Shown here in pieces: positions 1 to 10,609 of a stretch of DNA of 64,000 bases. Source of the stretch: Thelonectria olida. Its lineage: Eukaryota; Ascomycota; Sordariomycetes; Hypocreales; Nectriaceae. The notes beneath the pieces are model-generated. The model was not told the DNA's origin, did not search any database, and worked only from the letters and a program-made list of their open reading frames with translations. The stretch spans positions 682,001-746,000 of the forward strand of contig JAGPYM010000001.1 in NCBI GenBank assembly GCA_020736575.1. The letters run 5' to 3'. How positions within the stretch are numbered: the first letter of the stretch is position 1; each line of letters starts with the position of its first letter. The position numbers and the translations under genes are program-made.

Positions 1-1042
1 GACAATGAGACTGGCGTGCGCGAGTCTTTATGGGCGCCTGGAATGTTGACCTTGAGTGCTCTCTTCTCGTCGTCCGAGCTGCTGGTGCCAATAGGTTCTT
101 CGGGGGTCGCCTGATTCATAATCGATGACACCGTATTGAGGTATTTCTGGTTGTTGAGCGCTTGAGATAGAGCATGACGATGGGGGTTGTTGAAGTGGTT
201 TGCAGCATTGCCAAATGTGTAAACCTCGAGCTTGGCCAACAGATCCTGAGGCAGTTCCTGAAGCAGCCAGTCAAGGACGAGACTTCCCTCTATTCCTCCC
301 TGAGAATGAAGGATGAAGATGACCTTTGACTTTTTGGGGTTATAGAGCACGTCTTTCACTATCTTGAAGCAAATGCGGATGTCTGACGTGGCATAGCCAT
401 AGTTGCGCTGGATCAAGCACTCGATGATGTCGAATATGATGCCAGACGTGCGGTTGTGAATTCCAAGAATGGGACGACCAAAGGTGAGGGCGAGCCTGTT
501 GAGGTTTCCCTTCATCCAGTGTTCGCTTGTGAAGGGTCAGCATGTCAGTATGAAGAAAGTGAGAAGGAGCTCTAAACATACCCGACTGCGACGCCGTTGA
601 GGAAAACCCATTGCTCATTATCATGTTCTGGGCGCGGCTGGGCGTACTTTTTATCAGAGTGATAGGTGCTTTCGCTTCCATTGAGAACCCTACACAAAGC
701 CCAATTCACCACCATGAAAGCCGCGATTCCCAGTACAACGGTCCAAATCGGAAAGAAGATCGTGAATGGTAGGCTCAAGAGAAATGAGAGCTGCAAAAGG
801 ACCAGGATGGAATGAATGAGGATGCAGAACAGGTTCTCGCGAGTGACGGCCAGCTCATTGAATTCCTCGCAGCCAGTTGTGAATATCGGCCAGATGATCC
901 ACGGCAAGGCCCAGATGTAGATGAAGAAGTAGTAGATGTCTTTGGTGACAAGTTTCCAGGGCAAGTCGGTGTGAGTGTAGTCTATGATGGAGGATTCACC
1001 GACCTGCGAGCGGTAGAAGTGGGTTTCCTTGGACTTGGACAT
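1..1042 (-). CDS. Membrane-anchored alpha/beta hydrolase (lipase/esterase-like), 3' end beyond window
   Basis: Exons 582-1042 and 1-525 (continuing off the left edge), joined by a 56-nt GT-AG intron (526-581). Seen: three hydrophobic segments near the N-terminus (about residues 35-55, 70-95 and 97-118) suggest membrane anchoring. They are followed by a soluble domain with a nucleophile-elbow-like HSQGG motif after a hydrophobic beta strand (VIFIL) and a YTFGN motif, as in lipase-type alpha/beta hydrolases. Inference: a serine hydrolase of an endomembrane. The elbow is H-S-Q-G-G rather than a strict G-x-S-x-G, so substrate and even activity are open. The start is the first ATG of the frame. 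The catalytic acid and histidine would lie past the window edge or cannot be assigned. Related fungal proteins are usually left as hypothetical. Confidence 0.75.
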
Positions 1043-2380
1043 GGTGAGAGTATTAACGGTAAACGGAGGGCAAATTGATCGGTATTAATGAAAAAAGTAT
1101 GAGAAGGGCGAATGCAACAAGGACGAAAAGGGAAGGTCAGAGCACTCGGAGACAATTTGCCATGAAGAAGCCAAGTTAGAGAGAGAGGATGGCAAAGAGG
1201 TGTTCGCAGGTGATGGCTTCGGGTTAGAGAAGGGGGAACGAAAGGGGCTGAGAGAGAGTATAGGTAGTTGTGAAGGCGCTATCACATGTCGTCGATGGAG
1301 GACAAGGCTGAGGGAGCTGAGGTGAGCTGGGTTGAAGGTGGTGGTGGTGGAAGGAGAGAAGCCGAATAGATGTAGATCAATGAGGATACTCGGATACTTG
1401 AATGGTCAAGCCGCCGGAGGGCTGAAAGATGGATGGTAGGACAAGCCCAGCAGCAGCCAATGGGACAGAGGCTCGCACACAGCCATAAGGTAAAGGAGCT
1501 GCCCCTGCTCGTGACTGCCCCTGGAGGAATAGGCAACGAGGCAAAGGGCAGCATGACCTCCATTTGCAGGCCGAGCAAGAGACGTCATTGCTTACATGGC
1601 CAGCTTTGCCAAGACGACTTTGACCAGGGAGAAAGGAAGAAGACGAGCGAGGCTTGGCAACTTGGCCTTGCAGCATATGATTGGGTTCAACGAGGTGGAC
1701 ATGCAAATCCCGCATCATCGTGTATGTAAAAACAAAAGAGAGAAAAAAAAGCAAAGTCTCTGGTTCGTCGCCATCTGAGACATGGAGTGAAAAGCGAATG
1801 CGTGCCCAGCCGTTTAATCGGCACCAGCACAGCCACTCTGCAGGTTCAACGCCTCCCGGCAACCCAGCCACTCCCATATTGAGGCAATGCGAGTGATCTC
1901 CACGGGTTGTCTGACGTGAGAATATGTTTGTTCGTGCTGCACATTATGTTGCACATGAGATCCCCGATGAGTCAGCTCATTTTTCGTTTCGTTGCGCAAA
2001 GTTACTGTCAAGCATATGATATCCCATCTTCGAAGAGTTGCCAGAACCTCTCATGGAAATCAATAGGGAAGCCCTAACCCCCGCCGTCGACAACACTTTC
2101 TTCAGTGGGTCGGCCAGTAAAACCTCAGCGGGCGGTTCCCTGTAAAACCCGGTTCCTGGTACCTAACTTACCCCGCTTCATCATCCATTGATGGCAGCCC
2201 GACGACAACCAGACTGACCAAGACGGCAACATTGCAATGGATGGAACGCAAGACAATTGAACAAAGACATTAGATTCGAACCATTTTCATGTGATTGCCA
2301 GTCCGCAAAAGAGGGGAATCGAAGGGAATCTCATGGTCTCATTCATACACACACAATATCGTAAAACATCGCCCACTCAT
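1043..2380. other. Intergenic: hydrolase promoter and monooxygenase 3' region
   Basis: No gene is supported. The part next to 1042 should be the promoter and leader of the leftward hydrolase; the part next to 2381 is the 3' flank of the monooxygenase. Small ORFs on both strands lack family features, splice logic and good start contexts. Confidence 0.5.
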
Positions 2381-4470
2381 TCACGCCTTGGCCTTGACAT
2401 CCATGGCCATCTTCGCCTTCTGCGCCTCCATCTCCTGTCGTCTTGCCAGCTCCTCAAAGATGATCTTTGGCTCAATCCGATGCTCGATCGGTCGGGCCAG
2501 TCTCAGCTTGGCAAGGGTGCCCCAGAATCCAGAGTACAGACAGGCGTAGAGGTTGATGCTCGCCAGGTACATCAACGGCATGATGCCCAACGGGATGTTT
2601 CCTGTCCAAGAGTCAGTATTGAGTCTAACGCGTCGCAGAAACCGCGGCTATTACTTACCAAACATGCCCTCGCGCCGAGAAATCGTCTCCCAGAGCTCGC
2701 CCATCATCGTGTCCTTGGCGCCCTCCCACTTCCACGGTCCTCGAAGGCGGAACTTGGTGTTGAAGGACGCTCCCGCCGCCCAGAGATACGGCAACCTCCA
2801 CGGCTTGCTCGTCGTGAACGCTATCTTGAGAATCTCGGTGAAGCTGGGAGCAATGTCCATGTCCTTGGCCAGCTGGTACGCGTAGCTGTCATGCTCCACC
2901 CCATACGTCACCCGCGCATCCGGCTTGTGAATGATGCGGTAGTGCCATTCATCATCAGGGCTGAGCGGCTTCGGCACGCGGTTGATGAGGTTCATGGCGA
3001 ACAGCATGGACTGCAACTCTGCCAGCGGGGGGATTGCTCCGAATCCAGGCCTGATGAACCCGATGAATCCCACGGTGGGATCGTCTGACTTCCAGATCTG
3101 CCTGACATTGGCGTCAAACGCAATCGGGTACGGCCGCTTCCCTGCGTTGTCTTCCGTGTTCAGGAACGGGAACGACGTCACGTATCCGGTGGCGTAAACG
3201 ACCACGTCGGGCTTGACCTCTATCTTTTGGATGCGGTCGGCCTCGGGTCTTCCGTTGCGAGGAAAGTGCGCGACGCCGTCTTCTGAGATGTGAGTTGGGA
3301 AGGGCGCGACATCGATGATCTTCTTTGGCGGCGGCGGAAGCCTGGTGTTGAAGAAAAACTTGCGGATTCGGACGCCAAGGGGCCAAGTCGTTGGACGATA
3401 GGGGTAAGAGCAGTAGTGCTGAATTCTCTGCCACGCCTTGTTGAAGAAGACTGATGAATACCAGTTTAGCAGGGTGTTAGGGCATAGCAGAAGCGGACAG
3501 GCTCACCTCTCGAGACGTCGAAGCGCTCGCCATAGATCTGCCCAACCCATTGATCGGTTCCTTTCGACGAACCGCTGCAAATCCAGCATCCAGCGGGCAA
3601 TGCCACAAAGTGGTAAAAGTTCCAGATCTGCATGCTATCCCGCACCATCGGGTGGACGTACATGGAGTCGAACAGCGTAACTTGGCTGACGTCGACGGGG
3701 AGTTGAGGATAGGTGTAGTCTTCGTCGCCGAACAACCACGGCAAGGGTTTCTGGCTAGGAAGCCTCTTCAAGGTACGTGTCAGCCAGCTCCGCTAATGAG
3801 CTTCCATCCTTGAGAGCCAACTTACCTTGGGCCCTCCAATCCATCCGTCCTTGTGAGAGAGCACGACCCTCTTCGTGTCGCTTGTTACAGCGAGGTAACT
3901 GAGATCAGCACCCGTCTCACCACTGCCCAAAATCAATACGGTCGTGTCTTTGCCGAACTGCTCGCGCGTCTTGAAGTCGGACGAGTGCATGACCGTGGGC
4001 ACTCTCTCTATGCCGGGGATGTCGGGAAGGTGAGGAACGGCATGCACACCAGAGCACACGGCGAGAGCATCGCACTCCCACTCCACCACGTCGCCGTCGG
4101 GCTTCTGGTAGGTGACGACGTGGCCGCCATTGTCCCCCCTGCGAACAGACTTGACCGTGGTGCTCAGGTTGATGTAGGGCCACAGGCGGAAGTGTGAGGC
4201 ATAATCCTCGAGGTACTCGAGATATCGGTCCGTGGAGAAGAAGTCCGGGTCATCCGGGCGCGGGCGAAAGTCGGAAAAGGTGGTGATGAACTTGGACGAG
4301 ACCAATTCGCCGTCCTCGTAGGAGTGGTGGAAGAAGATGCCGCCGAGCTTGCTGTACGACTCGAACAGCTTGATCTCGAAGGGTTCGATTGCGAAGCGCG
4401 TGTGTGCTTCGAGCAGCACCTTTGCCTGGACCAGGCCGGAGGGGCCGCCGCCAATGATGGCAACGCGCAT
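2381..4470 (-). CDS. Flavin-containing monooxygenase (FMO / dimethylaniline monooxygenase-like)
   Basis: Four exons, 3826-4470, 3507-3765, 2659-3450 and 2381-2601, give about 638 residues. Seen: an FAD-binding Rossmann motif IIGGGPSGL at residue 5, a second dinucleotide motif LILGSGETGAD near residue 180 (NADPH site) and the ATGY motif (VVYATGY) typical of FMO-like enzymes. A hydrophobic stretch near the C-terminus could anchor it to a membrane. The first intron is best read as 60 nt (3766-3825, branch GCTGAC), giving GGPK-RLPSQK. Known for the family: NADPH- and O2-dependent oxygenation of soft nucleophiles or ketones; the substrate is not predictable here. It lies next to the sugar cluster on the same strand as the transporter, but membership is uncertain. 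Confidence 0.85.
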
Positions 4471-5641
4471 GATGGAAGGGGAGCAGCTGGACAGAGGCAG
4501 CAGTCTTGTGTTTTGAAATGGTCAATCGACTCGCTCAATGATCAGAAAACGAGCGAAGATTCTCCCTCCCCCCTCCCCTCTCGTCTCGGACCGGGCGACC
4601 CCGACGGGCAGCCTGGTCTCGTCCTCGATGCATGCCCCCCGGCTCATTGCTTGTCGCCAGCGGGCTTGCCACCTTGGCTGAGTTTAGTCTGTGTGCGGCC
4701 AAGCGGATAGCTATCCCAGGACTTGCAGCAAGAAGCAGAAGCTCTAGGTCTACGGTAGGTCTGGGAGTGGACCGCCAACTATGGAGCACGGGAACGAGGG
4801 CGGAAGCTAAATAAACGAAGAGGGACAGAGGAAAAGTGCCAAAAACTTGTGCATGAACAGGTTGAGAGCCGTATGGTTGTGGTTGGGTCCGGGTGTGAGT
4901 GAGAGTCCCGCTTGGACGAGGAGCGAGGAGAGAGGGCATCGGCATTCGTAGTTTTGGGCCTACTAGTGCCATGCCGCAACTTGCTGGGGTTTGTGGTGGT
5001 GGGTGCATGGCGTGAGGTCGCATGGGCACGAGTCGAGGCGTGATGGTTCGGGGATGGAGGCCCGAACGGGGCATCCAGACCGAAGTCTCTTGCTGGAGAA
5101 GACATTCCTCGCCCGGACGAGTAAGCAGCTTGAATCCTCCAGCCGAATCAGACGAACCGACTTTGATTGGGAGAGTCTTCTAACTAGTTAGCTGCTGACA
5201 GGTCCCATCGTTCCGGTTGATAGTGTCCCTCTAGGCGAACGACTACTGCATGCCCGCAATATCGCTCAATCAAGCCGTTGGCTTCGACCGGAACAGTCTA
5301 GGGTAAGTCCGCGCATTAGCCTATGACGCTCTCACGAATCAATCCATTTCAAGAATCATCATCTTGACACCCTCTTGTCGGATTTAGTCTCGACGCTGCT
5401 GACGTGGCCACGTTTGAAGGGGCTAATTCTGCACCTTAATTAAACCACTTCGTTCTTGGATCATGGCAAGTAATCAAGTCAACTTCAAGGTCAAGAGGTT
5501 GAATTCTTGAGTAGATCTATACAATAAAACTCTCACACGGTCTAGCCCGCTAATAACAAATTGGTATCACAAAGGGCTTTTGTCTCTCGTATACATTCCC
5601 TCCATGTCGTCGGAAATCACGTCGGCCCAAGCAGAACCAGC
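4471..5641. promoter_or_regulatory. Intergenic: monooxygenase promoter / transporter 3' flank
   Basis: Holds the upstream region of the leftward monooxygenase. Two GGCTAA hexamers, the core of XlnR/Xyr1-type sites, occur at 5316-5321 (minus strand) and 5421-5426 (plus strand). Such a hexamer is expected roughly once per 2 kb over both strands, so this is weak evidence. No gene is seen. Confidence 0.35.
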
Positions 5642-7461
5642 TCAGTTGTCAATCTGCTTCGCCTCCGCGTTGTACACAGTCTTGACAGCCTCGCCGTTAG
5701 TCTCGGCATCCGTCTTGTAACCCTTGAAGGCCCTGGAAGGCACTCCCTTCATGAACATCTCGTCCAGCTCCTCGTACGTTCGGCCAGCAGTCTCGGGGAG
5801 GTTGAACCACAGGAACACCAAGCTGAGGATCGCCAACCCGCCAAAGATAAAGGCCAGCTTCGCGCCGAGGTTCGCCTTGTCGGGGTTGAAGAGATAGGGG
5901 AGCACGAAACTCCACATCATGTTGAGCAGGTTCTGAGCAGCCAGACCAATCGCGACCGTCTTGACACGGAGACGAGACGTGGAAACCTCGGTGAGGACCG
6001 TGTAGGCCGTGGCGCCAATGGTGACGTTGTACCACCAGCAGTAGATTAGGATCATGGCGACGGTACCCTTGATGGCTCCGGCCGTAGCAGCAACAGCCAA
6101 GCCACCGGTCAGCCAGAGGATGATGGTCAGGACGAAAAGGCCCCAGAAGGTCAGCGAGCGACGGCCCATGCGATCAACCAAGTACCACGACATGACGTTT
6201 CCGATCAGAGAAATAACCTGCTGCACAATCTGGAGCTTGAAGCTCTCGGGCGTGGAATAGCCGGCAAGCTGCATGTAGTAGGTTCCGTACGAGGCGACAA
6301 AGGTGATGCCGCAGAGGGACTGGATGCACAGGGGGCCGATGGAGATGATGGTTCGTCGGAGGTTGGACTTGCGGAAGCACTCCATGTACGTGGCGCCCTC
6401 GGTCTCCTGCTTGATCTCCTCGAGGGTTTTGTTGATGGCCGCGAGACGCTTCTCGCCCTCCTCGCCCCTGCTGCTTAGGCGCGCCAGTGCCTTGATGGCC
6501 TTGTCCTGCTTGCCCCTGGAGGCGAGCCACCAGGGAGACCTGCACAGAGGGAATCGGTTAGCATGATGTCTTCGTTATTCGATCGCACGGTGGGTTGACG
6601 TACTCGGGCATGAAGGGAACGAAGAGCGTGGCAACGACGGCGAAGCCATATTGAGCACAGAAGACGGCGCGGTAGGCCCAATGGGAATCGTAGTTGCCCG
6701 TCTCGTTGACGACGAGGGCGACCACCAAGGAGACCGAAAGTGTAGGCGAGACCCGTGAGGCAGGTAAGCATGCCACGAAGAGCCAGGGGGGTGACCTGAG
6801 ACAGGTGAGCACGAGTTCAAGATCTATTGTCCTCTTGATTCTTACCTCTCCGATGTAGGAGACCGTGACGGATGCTAGGGCACCGACTGAGAAGCCGTTG
6901 AGGAACTTGCCGCCGAAGAAGAGCTCATTGGTTGTGGCAACAAACTCCATGGTGATGGCAGCATAGGCAATGACCAAGCAAATAATGATGACTGCTCGAC
7001 GACCCAGCCAGTCGGCAATAGTACCGCAGCCAAGAGCGCCAACAACGCCACTGGACACCGATAGCATCAGTGTCTTGCACCCTAATGCATAGAGCCATCT
7101 ATCGAACCAAGGGGGGGAGGGGGAAAGGGGGTTCCGGTTTGACTTACGAAGCTACGGGAGCACCCTGGAAGGCACTCTGCCACTTTGCGTAGAGCACGTA
7201 GCTGCCATCGACTTCGTGTCCAAAGTCCTCGCGGAACTTGGGCACGCTGATGATGTTTCCAGCAGCCTGGTTCTCGAACGAGACCAGGAGAACACACCAG
7301 ACGGCGAAGACGGACCAGGCTACGGCAAGGGGGTACTTCTTGATAGACTCCCACTTGGTGAGCTCGTGCTCCTCCTGGTTTGCCAGGTGGGCGAGGTCGT
7401 TGTCGACGGCGTCGAGATGCTCGGCGCCGACCTTTTCGGCCTTGGACACTGCGTCCGTCAT
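5642..7461 (-). CDS. MFS sugar transporter (alpha-glucoside/maltose-permease-like), apparent 1-nt frameshift
   Basis: Exons 7148-7461, 6846-7050, 6604-6795 and 5642-6539. Seen: a hydrophilic N-terminus, then sugar-porter signatures (GTIADWLGRR in the TM2-3 loop, VDRMGRRSLT in the TM8-9 loop, LPETAGRTYEELDEMF after TM12) and 12 probable membrane segments. The family's usual length (about 535 aa) is reached only if one nucleotide between about 6721 and 6731 is skipped. There the frame reading VTPLALRG...YTFGLL must shift into the one reading VALVVNETG inside TM5. As written, the product would end soon after TM5. This is either a sequencing error or a real null allele. Known family role: proton-coupled sugar uptake at the plasma membrane. 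Inference: the uptake step of the pentose-type cluster. Confidence 0.85.
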
Positions 7462-7960
7462 GGCTTGGTCTAAGGCAAGAAAGGGGAAAGGACGAAGAAG
7501 AAGGAGGAAGTAGTTCCAATGTGTGATAGCGTTGCCTAAGAGGGTTGGAGTAACATTTTGGAGAAATTGGAGGCGAGACTCCCCCAGACTATTTATATAA
7601 AATATTTACCCCAGACCATCAGATGGACGTTTGACATGGGAATCTGGGGATTCCCACCCGAAGGCGCCCATCAATCCCACCCCCACAAGTTCTTCAACAC
7701 GTTATTCCGCCGTGCCCACGAAGCAAAGCAGGCCGTGGGCGGTGGTACGTCCGGAGATGGCGTGTCGAAACCTGCTGCCCGAGGAGGCAGGGCGTTTAAA
7801 GGTGCCTATTCAGGCCTACCGTCTGGGGTTGCCGAACTTTGGGGAAGTCGTTCGCGTACCAGGGGAGGGGGATCCCGGAGTCGTTCTTGTGGATCGAGAG
7901 ATGGGGCTTGAGTCACGTTCCTGGGCAGGGATTTCTCCCCGTGGCGAGCTTTTCTGAGCT

Positions 7961-7993
<33 letters not shown>

Positions 7994-8460
7994 GAGCTGA
8001 GGGCTGCAATTACACGAGATATTTCCTTGCTTGAGCCGCCCCAGCTTGCCGGCTGGCTACTGGGTTCCGAACCAACCCGGCAAAGGGCTCATCGAAGCAG
8101 CTATTGAGTGTCATAGCTCCGGAGATCGGTTCTTGATAAAGTAGAAAGTGGACTGAGAGACACGAAATGGGGACAGCGCATGAACTGTCGTCTTACTTTG
8201 TTTGGCGTACGGGCGAAATGAATGTGTGAGAGAATTGTTGTCATACTATACGTGATGAGAAGCGTTGTACTTGTGTGTAAGTGAGGCGTTAGTTAGTGGA
8301 GGAGAATTGATCACTGTGACACGACGAAGGTACTGAACAAAGTGCTCGTGTAAGTCTCGTGCAAGTCAGGCGTCATGTATAGTACCATTTTTCTACAAAT
8401 TCTACCGCTAAACCATCATCATTCCATGTGTGTGCCATACTCCAACTCCCATTTCCCGTC
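7462..8460. promoter_or_regulatory. Transporter promoter region with long G tract
   Basis: Upstream region of the leftward transporter and 3' flank of the polyol dehydrogenase. A TATTTATATAAAA-like AT-rich box lies near 7590-7605, about 130 bp upstream of the transporter ATG, and could act as a TATA element. A homopolymer of 31 G lies at 7961-7991. No gene is seen. Confidence 0.45.
7961..7991 (+). repeat. Homopolymer of 31 guanines
   Basis: An uninterrupted G tract preceded by GAGCT and followed by TTGAGC. It lies about 500 bp upstream of the transporter start and about 470 bp past the dehydrogenase stop. Such tracts fold into G-quadruplexes and are hard to sequence, so the true length may differ. 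Confidence 0.9.
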
Positions 8461-9898
8461 TTAGAAAAACGTCGTTTCCGTCTCGTCCACAATCTGCACC
8501 TTGATGGTGCCGTTCCTCGGGTCTGACGAGAGCTCCAGGCCTTCCTTTGCCTGCTCCAGAGGGAAGACGTGCGAGATGAGCTTCTTGACGTCGACGAGGC
8601 CGCCCTCGATGCACGCAATGCCGGCGGGCCAAGTGTCTCGGTATCGGTTGATGAATCGGAGATCAATCTAAGAGAGGGTGTTAGTCAAAGTGTATATACG
8701 CAGCTAAGATCACTCAATGGGACCGCATACCTCGGCCAGAGACAAGTGCATAAAGGGCAAGTTATTCATGATGGACCGGCCGACGCCAATAACCATCAAC
8801 AAGCCTCCTCTCCGCACCATGAACGCGGCAGAGCAGATGCTGCTCTCGATGCCGGTGCACTCCAGCGCCACGCGCGGCTGGACGTACTCGGTGGCGCCAA
8901 ACAGCTTCCTCACCTCGGCGCCGTTCTCCTCGTTGCTCTTCTTCAGGTCGACCTGGTAGGTCTTGACGGACGGCACAATCGTCTTAGCAAACTCCAGCCT
9001 CGAGGGCTCCACGTCGGTGATGACAATCGGGTGAGCCCCCGAGGCCCGGGCGCCGGCGAGGGCCAGGAGCCCAATCGGGCCGGCGCCGCACACAACGACG
9101 GGTGTGCCGATGGTGATGCGGGCGGAGTTGATGCCGTGGAGGGCGACGCTGAGGGGCTCGAGGAGGGCGCCTTCGGCGTACGAGACATTGTCGGGAAGTC
9201 TGCCCAGTTGTTAGGTGATGCACTCAAAAAGGCCTCAACGGAGGAGGGGAAGAATAGCGGCTTACTTGTGAAGCCACCTGGCGGGATGGATCTTGTATCG
9301 CTGCAGCGTTCCAGCATAGGGATAGACGCCCGAGAACTCGACGTCCTCGCACAGGTTGTAGCGGCCCTCCAAGCACAGGAAGCACTCTCCGCAGGGGACA
9401 CCCGGCTCGATGGCCACTCGGTCACCTACGGCACCAACATTGTGAGTCCAGGTATCGACTGAATAGCTCAAGGCGGAGACGTACCAGGTTTCAGATCCTT
9501 GACGCCGTCGCCGCACCGGACAACGACGCCGGCCGCCTCATGGCCGATGATGCAGTCGCCCTCGAAGACGAGGGTGCCAATGCGTCCCGTCTTCCAGAAG
9601 TGAACATCAGATCTGGGTTGGGTCAGTTCATGGGGTGCTCGAGAAGGGCCGCAGACATCACATCATACCCGCAAATTCCAGTGGCCTTGACGTGCACAAG
9701 CACCTCGCCGGCCTTGGGCGCGTAGACGGGCGCATCGACCGCCTTCAGGTTGTGGTCGGCCGTGACGACGAGCGACGGGTTGGGGAGGGGAGCCTGGATC
9801 GTCTCGTGGGCGCCTTTGCCGTTGAGCTGGCGCTTGAGCTCTTCGGCAGAGAGCTTGTGGCCGTTGGTAGGGAGCAGGGAGGTGGCGGTAGGACACAT
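8461..9898 (-). CDS. NAD+-dependent polyol dehydrogenase, L-arabinitol 4-dehydrogenase-like (MDR/SDH family)
   Basis: Five exons, 9669-9898, 9485-9612, 9266-9425, 8731-9199 and 8461-8667, with introns of 56-66 nt; 397 residues. Seen: catalytic zinc ligands C76, H101 and E102 (TGICGSD, GHE), structural-zinc cysteines C131/C134/C137/C145, a Rossmann motif GAGPIG, and an acidic residue after beta-2 ([10 protein letters not shown]) that favours NAD+. The C-terminal YRDTWPAGI...GTIKV region matches L-arabinitol dehydrogenases better than xylitol dehydrogenases. An N-terminal extension of roughly 20 residues precedes the usual LAD start. Role: oxidation of a pentitol (or hexitol) to a ketose in the cytosol. 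It is divergently transcribed with the DUF1593 gene and lies close to a xylose-reductase-type enzyme, which supports a pentose/pentitol pathway. Exact polyol unproven. Confidence 0.9.
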
Positions 9899-10609
9899 TT
9901 TGAGGGGGGTTAGAGAACAGGGAGAGATTCAACAGCAAGTTCTAAAGCGAAGGTGATGATAGAGAGTGTATGGCAGGTCAAGCAAGAGAAAGGAACAGCA
10001 CTCAAGATAAACCACAGCATCGCGTCTCTATACCCGCTTTCGCCCGCCACAACGACCACTCGTGTGTCTATCTCTCTCTTCATTGCTTTTCGCATTTTCC
10101 TCTTTTTCGTTTTCTGCAGGTCACCCGCCCAATGGACAGGAGCACTCGTACAAGTAGCCCAGCCCAGGCCTCGCCAAGTCAAGGCAAGGGGTGCAAAGGG
10201 CTTCCTCTTCCAGACGACACCAACGGAGAATTGACCCGGGAATCTGTCACCAGCACGGCAGATTGCACCAGGGGCGAGAACGTGGGCGAATGTCAATTTC
10301 CCCCGTGCGCCATCATCCCCGCAGCCCAACCCCACGCATCCATCGTGATCCGCAGCGGAGGAGTGCTTAATCTTGCCTCATCCGGCATCAGCTGTCGTGC
10401 TTGGCTAAACGCCGGCGGAAGTACGGCGTCTCTCCGCTGGACGTGCCCTCATCATGGCATCCTTCGTCACCGAGACAAGATATAATGAATGGGTCGTCAT
10501 GAGAGGGGGAGGAGTCGAGAAGAAGGGGTCACAAGGGCGTGCAACTTTGTAAACAACATCACCGCACCATACCATAGGCAGTCTATCAACCTCCTGTTGC
10601 TCCTCCATC
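9899..10609. promoter_or_regulatory. Divergent promoter: polyol dehydrogenase / DUF1593 gene
   Basis: A 711-bp region between two divergent start codons. It holds GGCTAAA, the full XlnR-type consensus, at 10403-10409, directly followed by the palindrome CGCCGGCG (10410-10417). Within and just past that palindrome, 10412-10418 reads CCG-N1-CGG, paired triplets of the sort Zn2Cys6 proteins bind. Position suggests coordinated control of both genes. Confidence 0.5.
10403..10418 (+). promoter_or_regulatory. XlnR-type site abutting a CCG-N-CGG palindrome
   Basis: GGCTAAACGCCGGCGG: an XlnR/Xyr1-like heptamer touching paired CGG triplets, about 190 bp upstream of the DUF1593 ATG and about 505 bp upstream of the dehydrogenase ATG. 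Function is inferred from motif and position only. Confidence 0.4.

Noticed and set aside
1377..1877. 166-codon minus-strand frame in the hydrolase promoter
   Set aside because: No domain features, lies in the expected promoter and leader region.
3793..3825. A 33-nt first intron in the monooxygenase
   Set aside because: Too short for a fungal intron; a 60-nt intron with a GCTGAC branch site and CTTGAAG acceptor fits frame and family.
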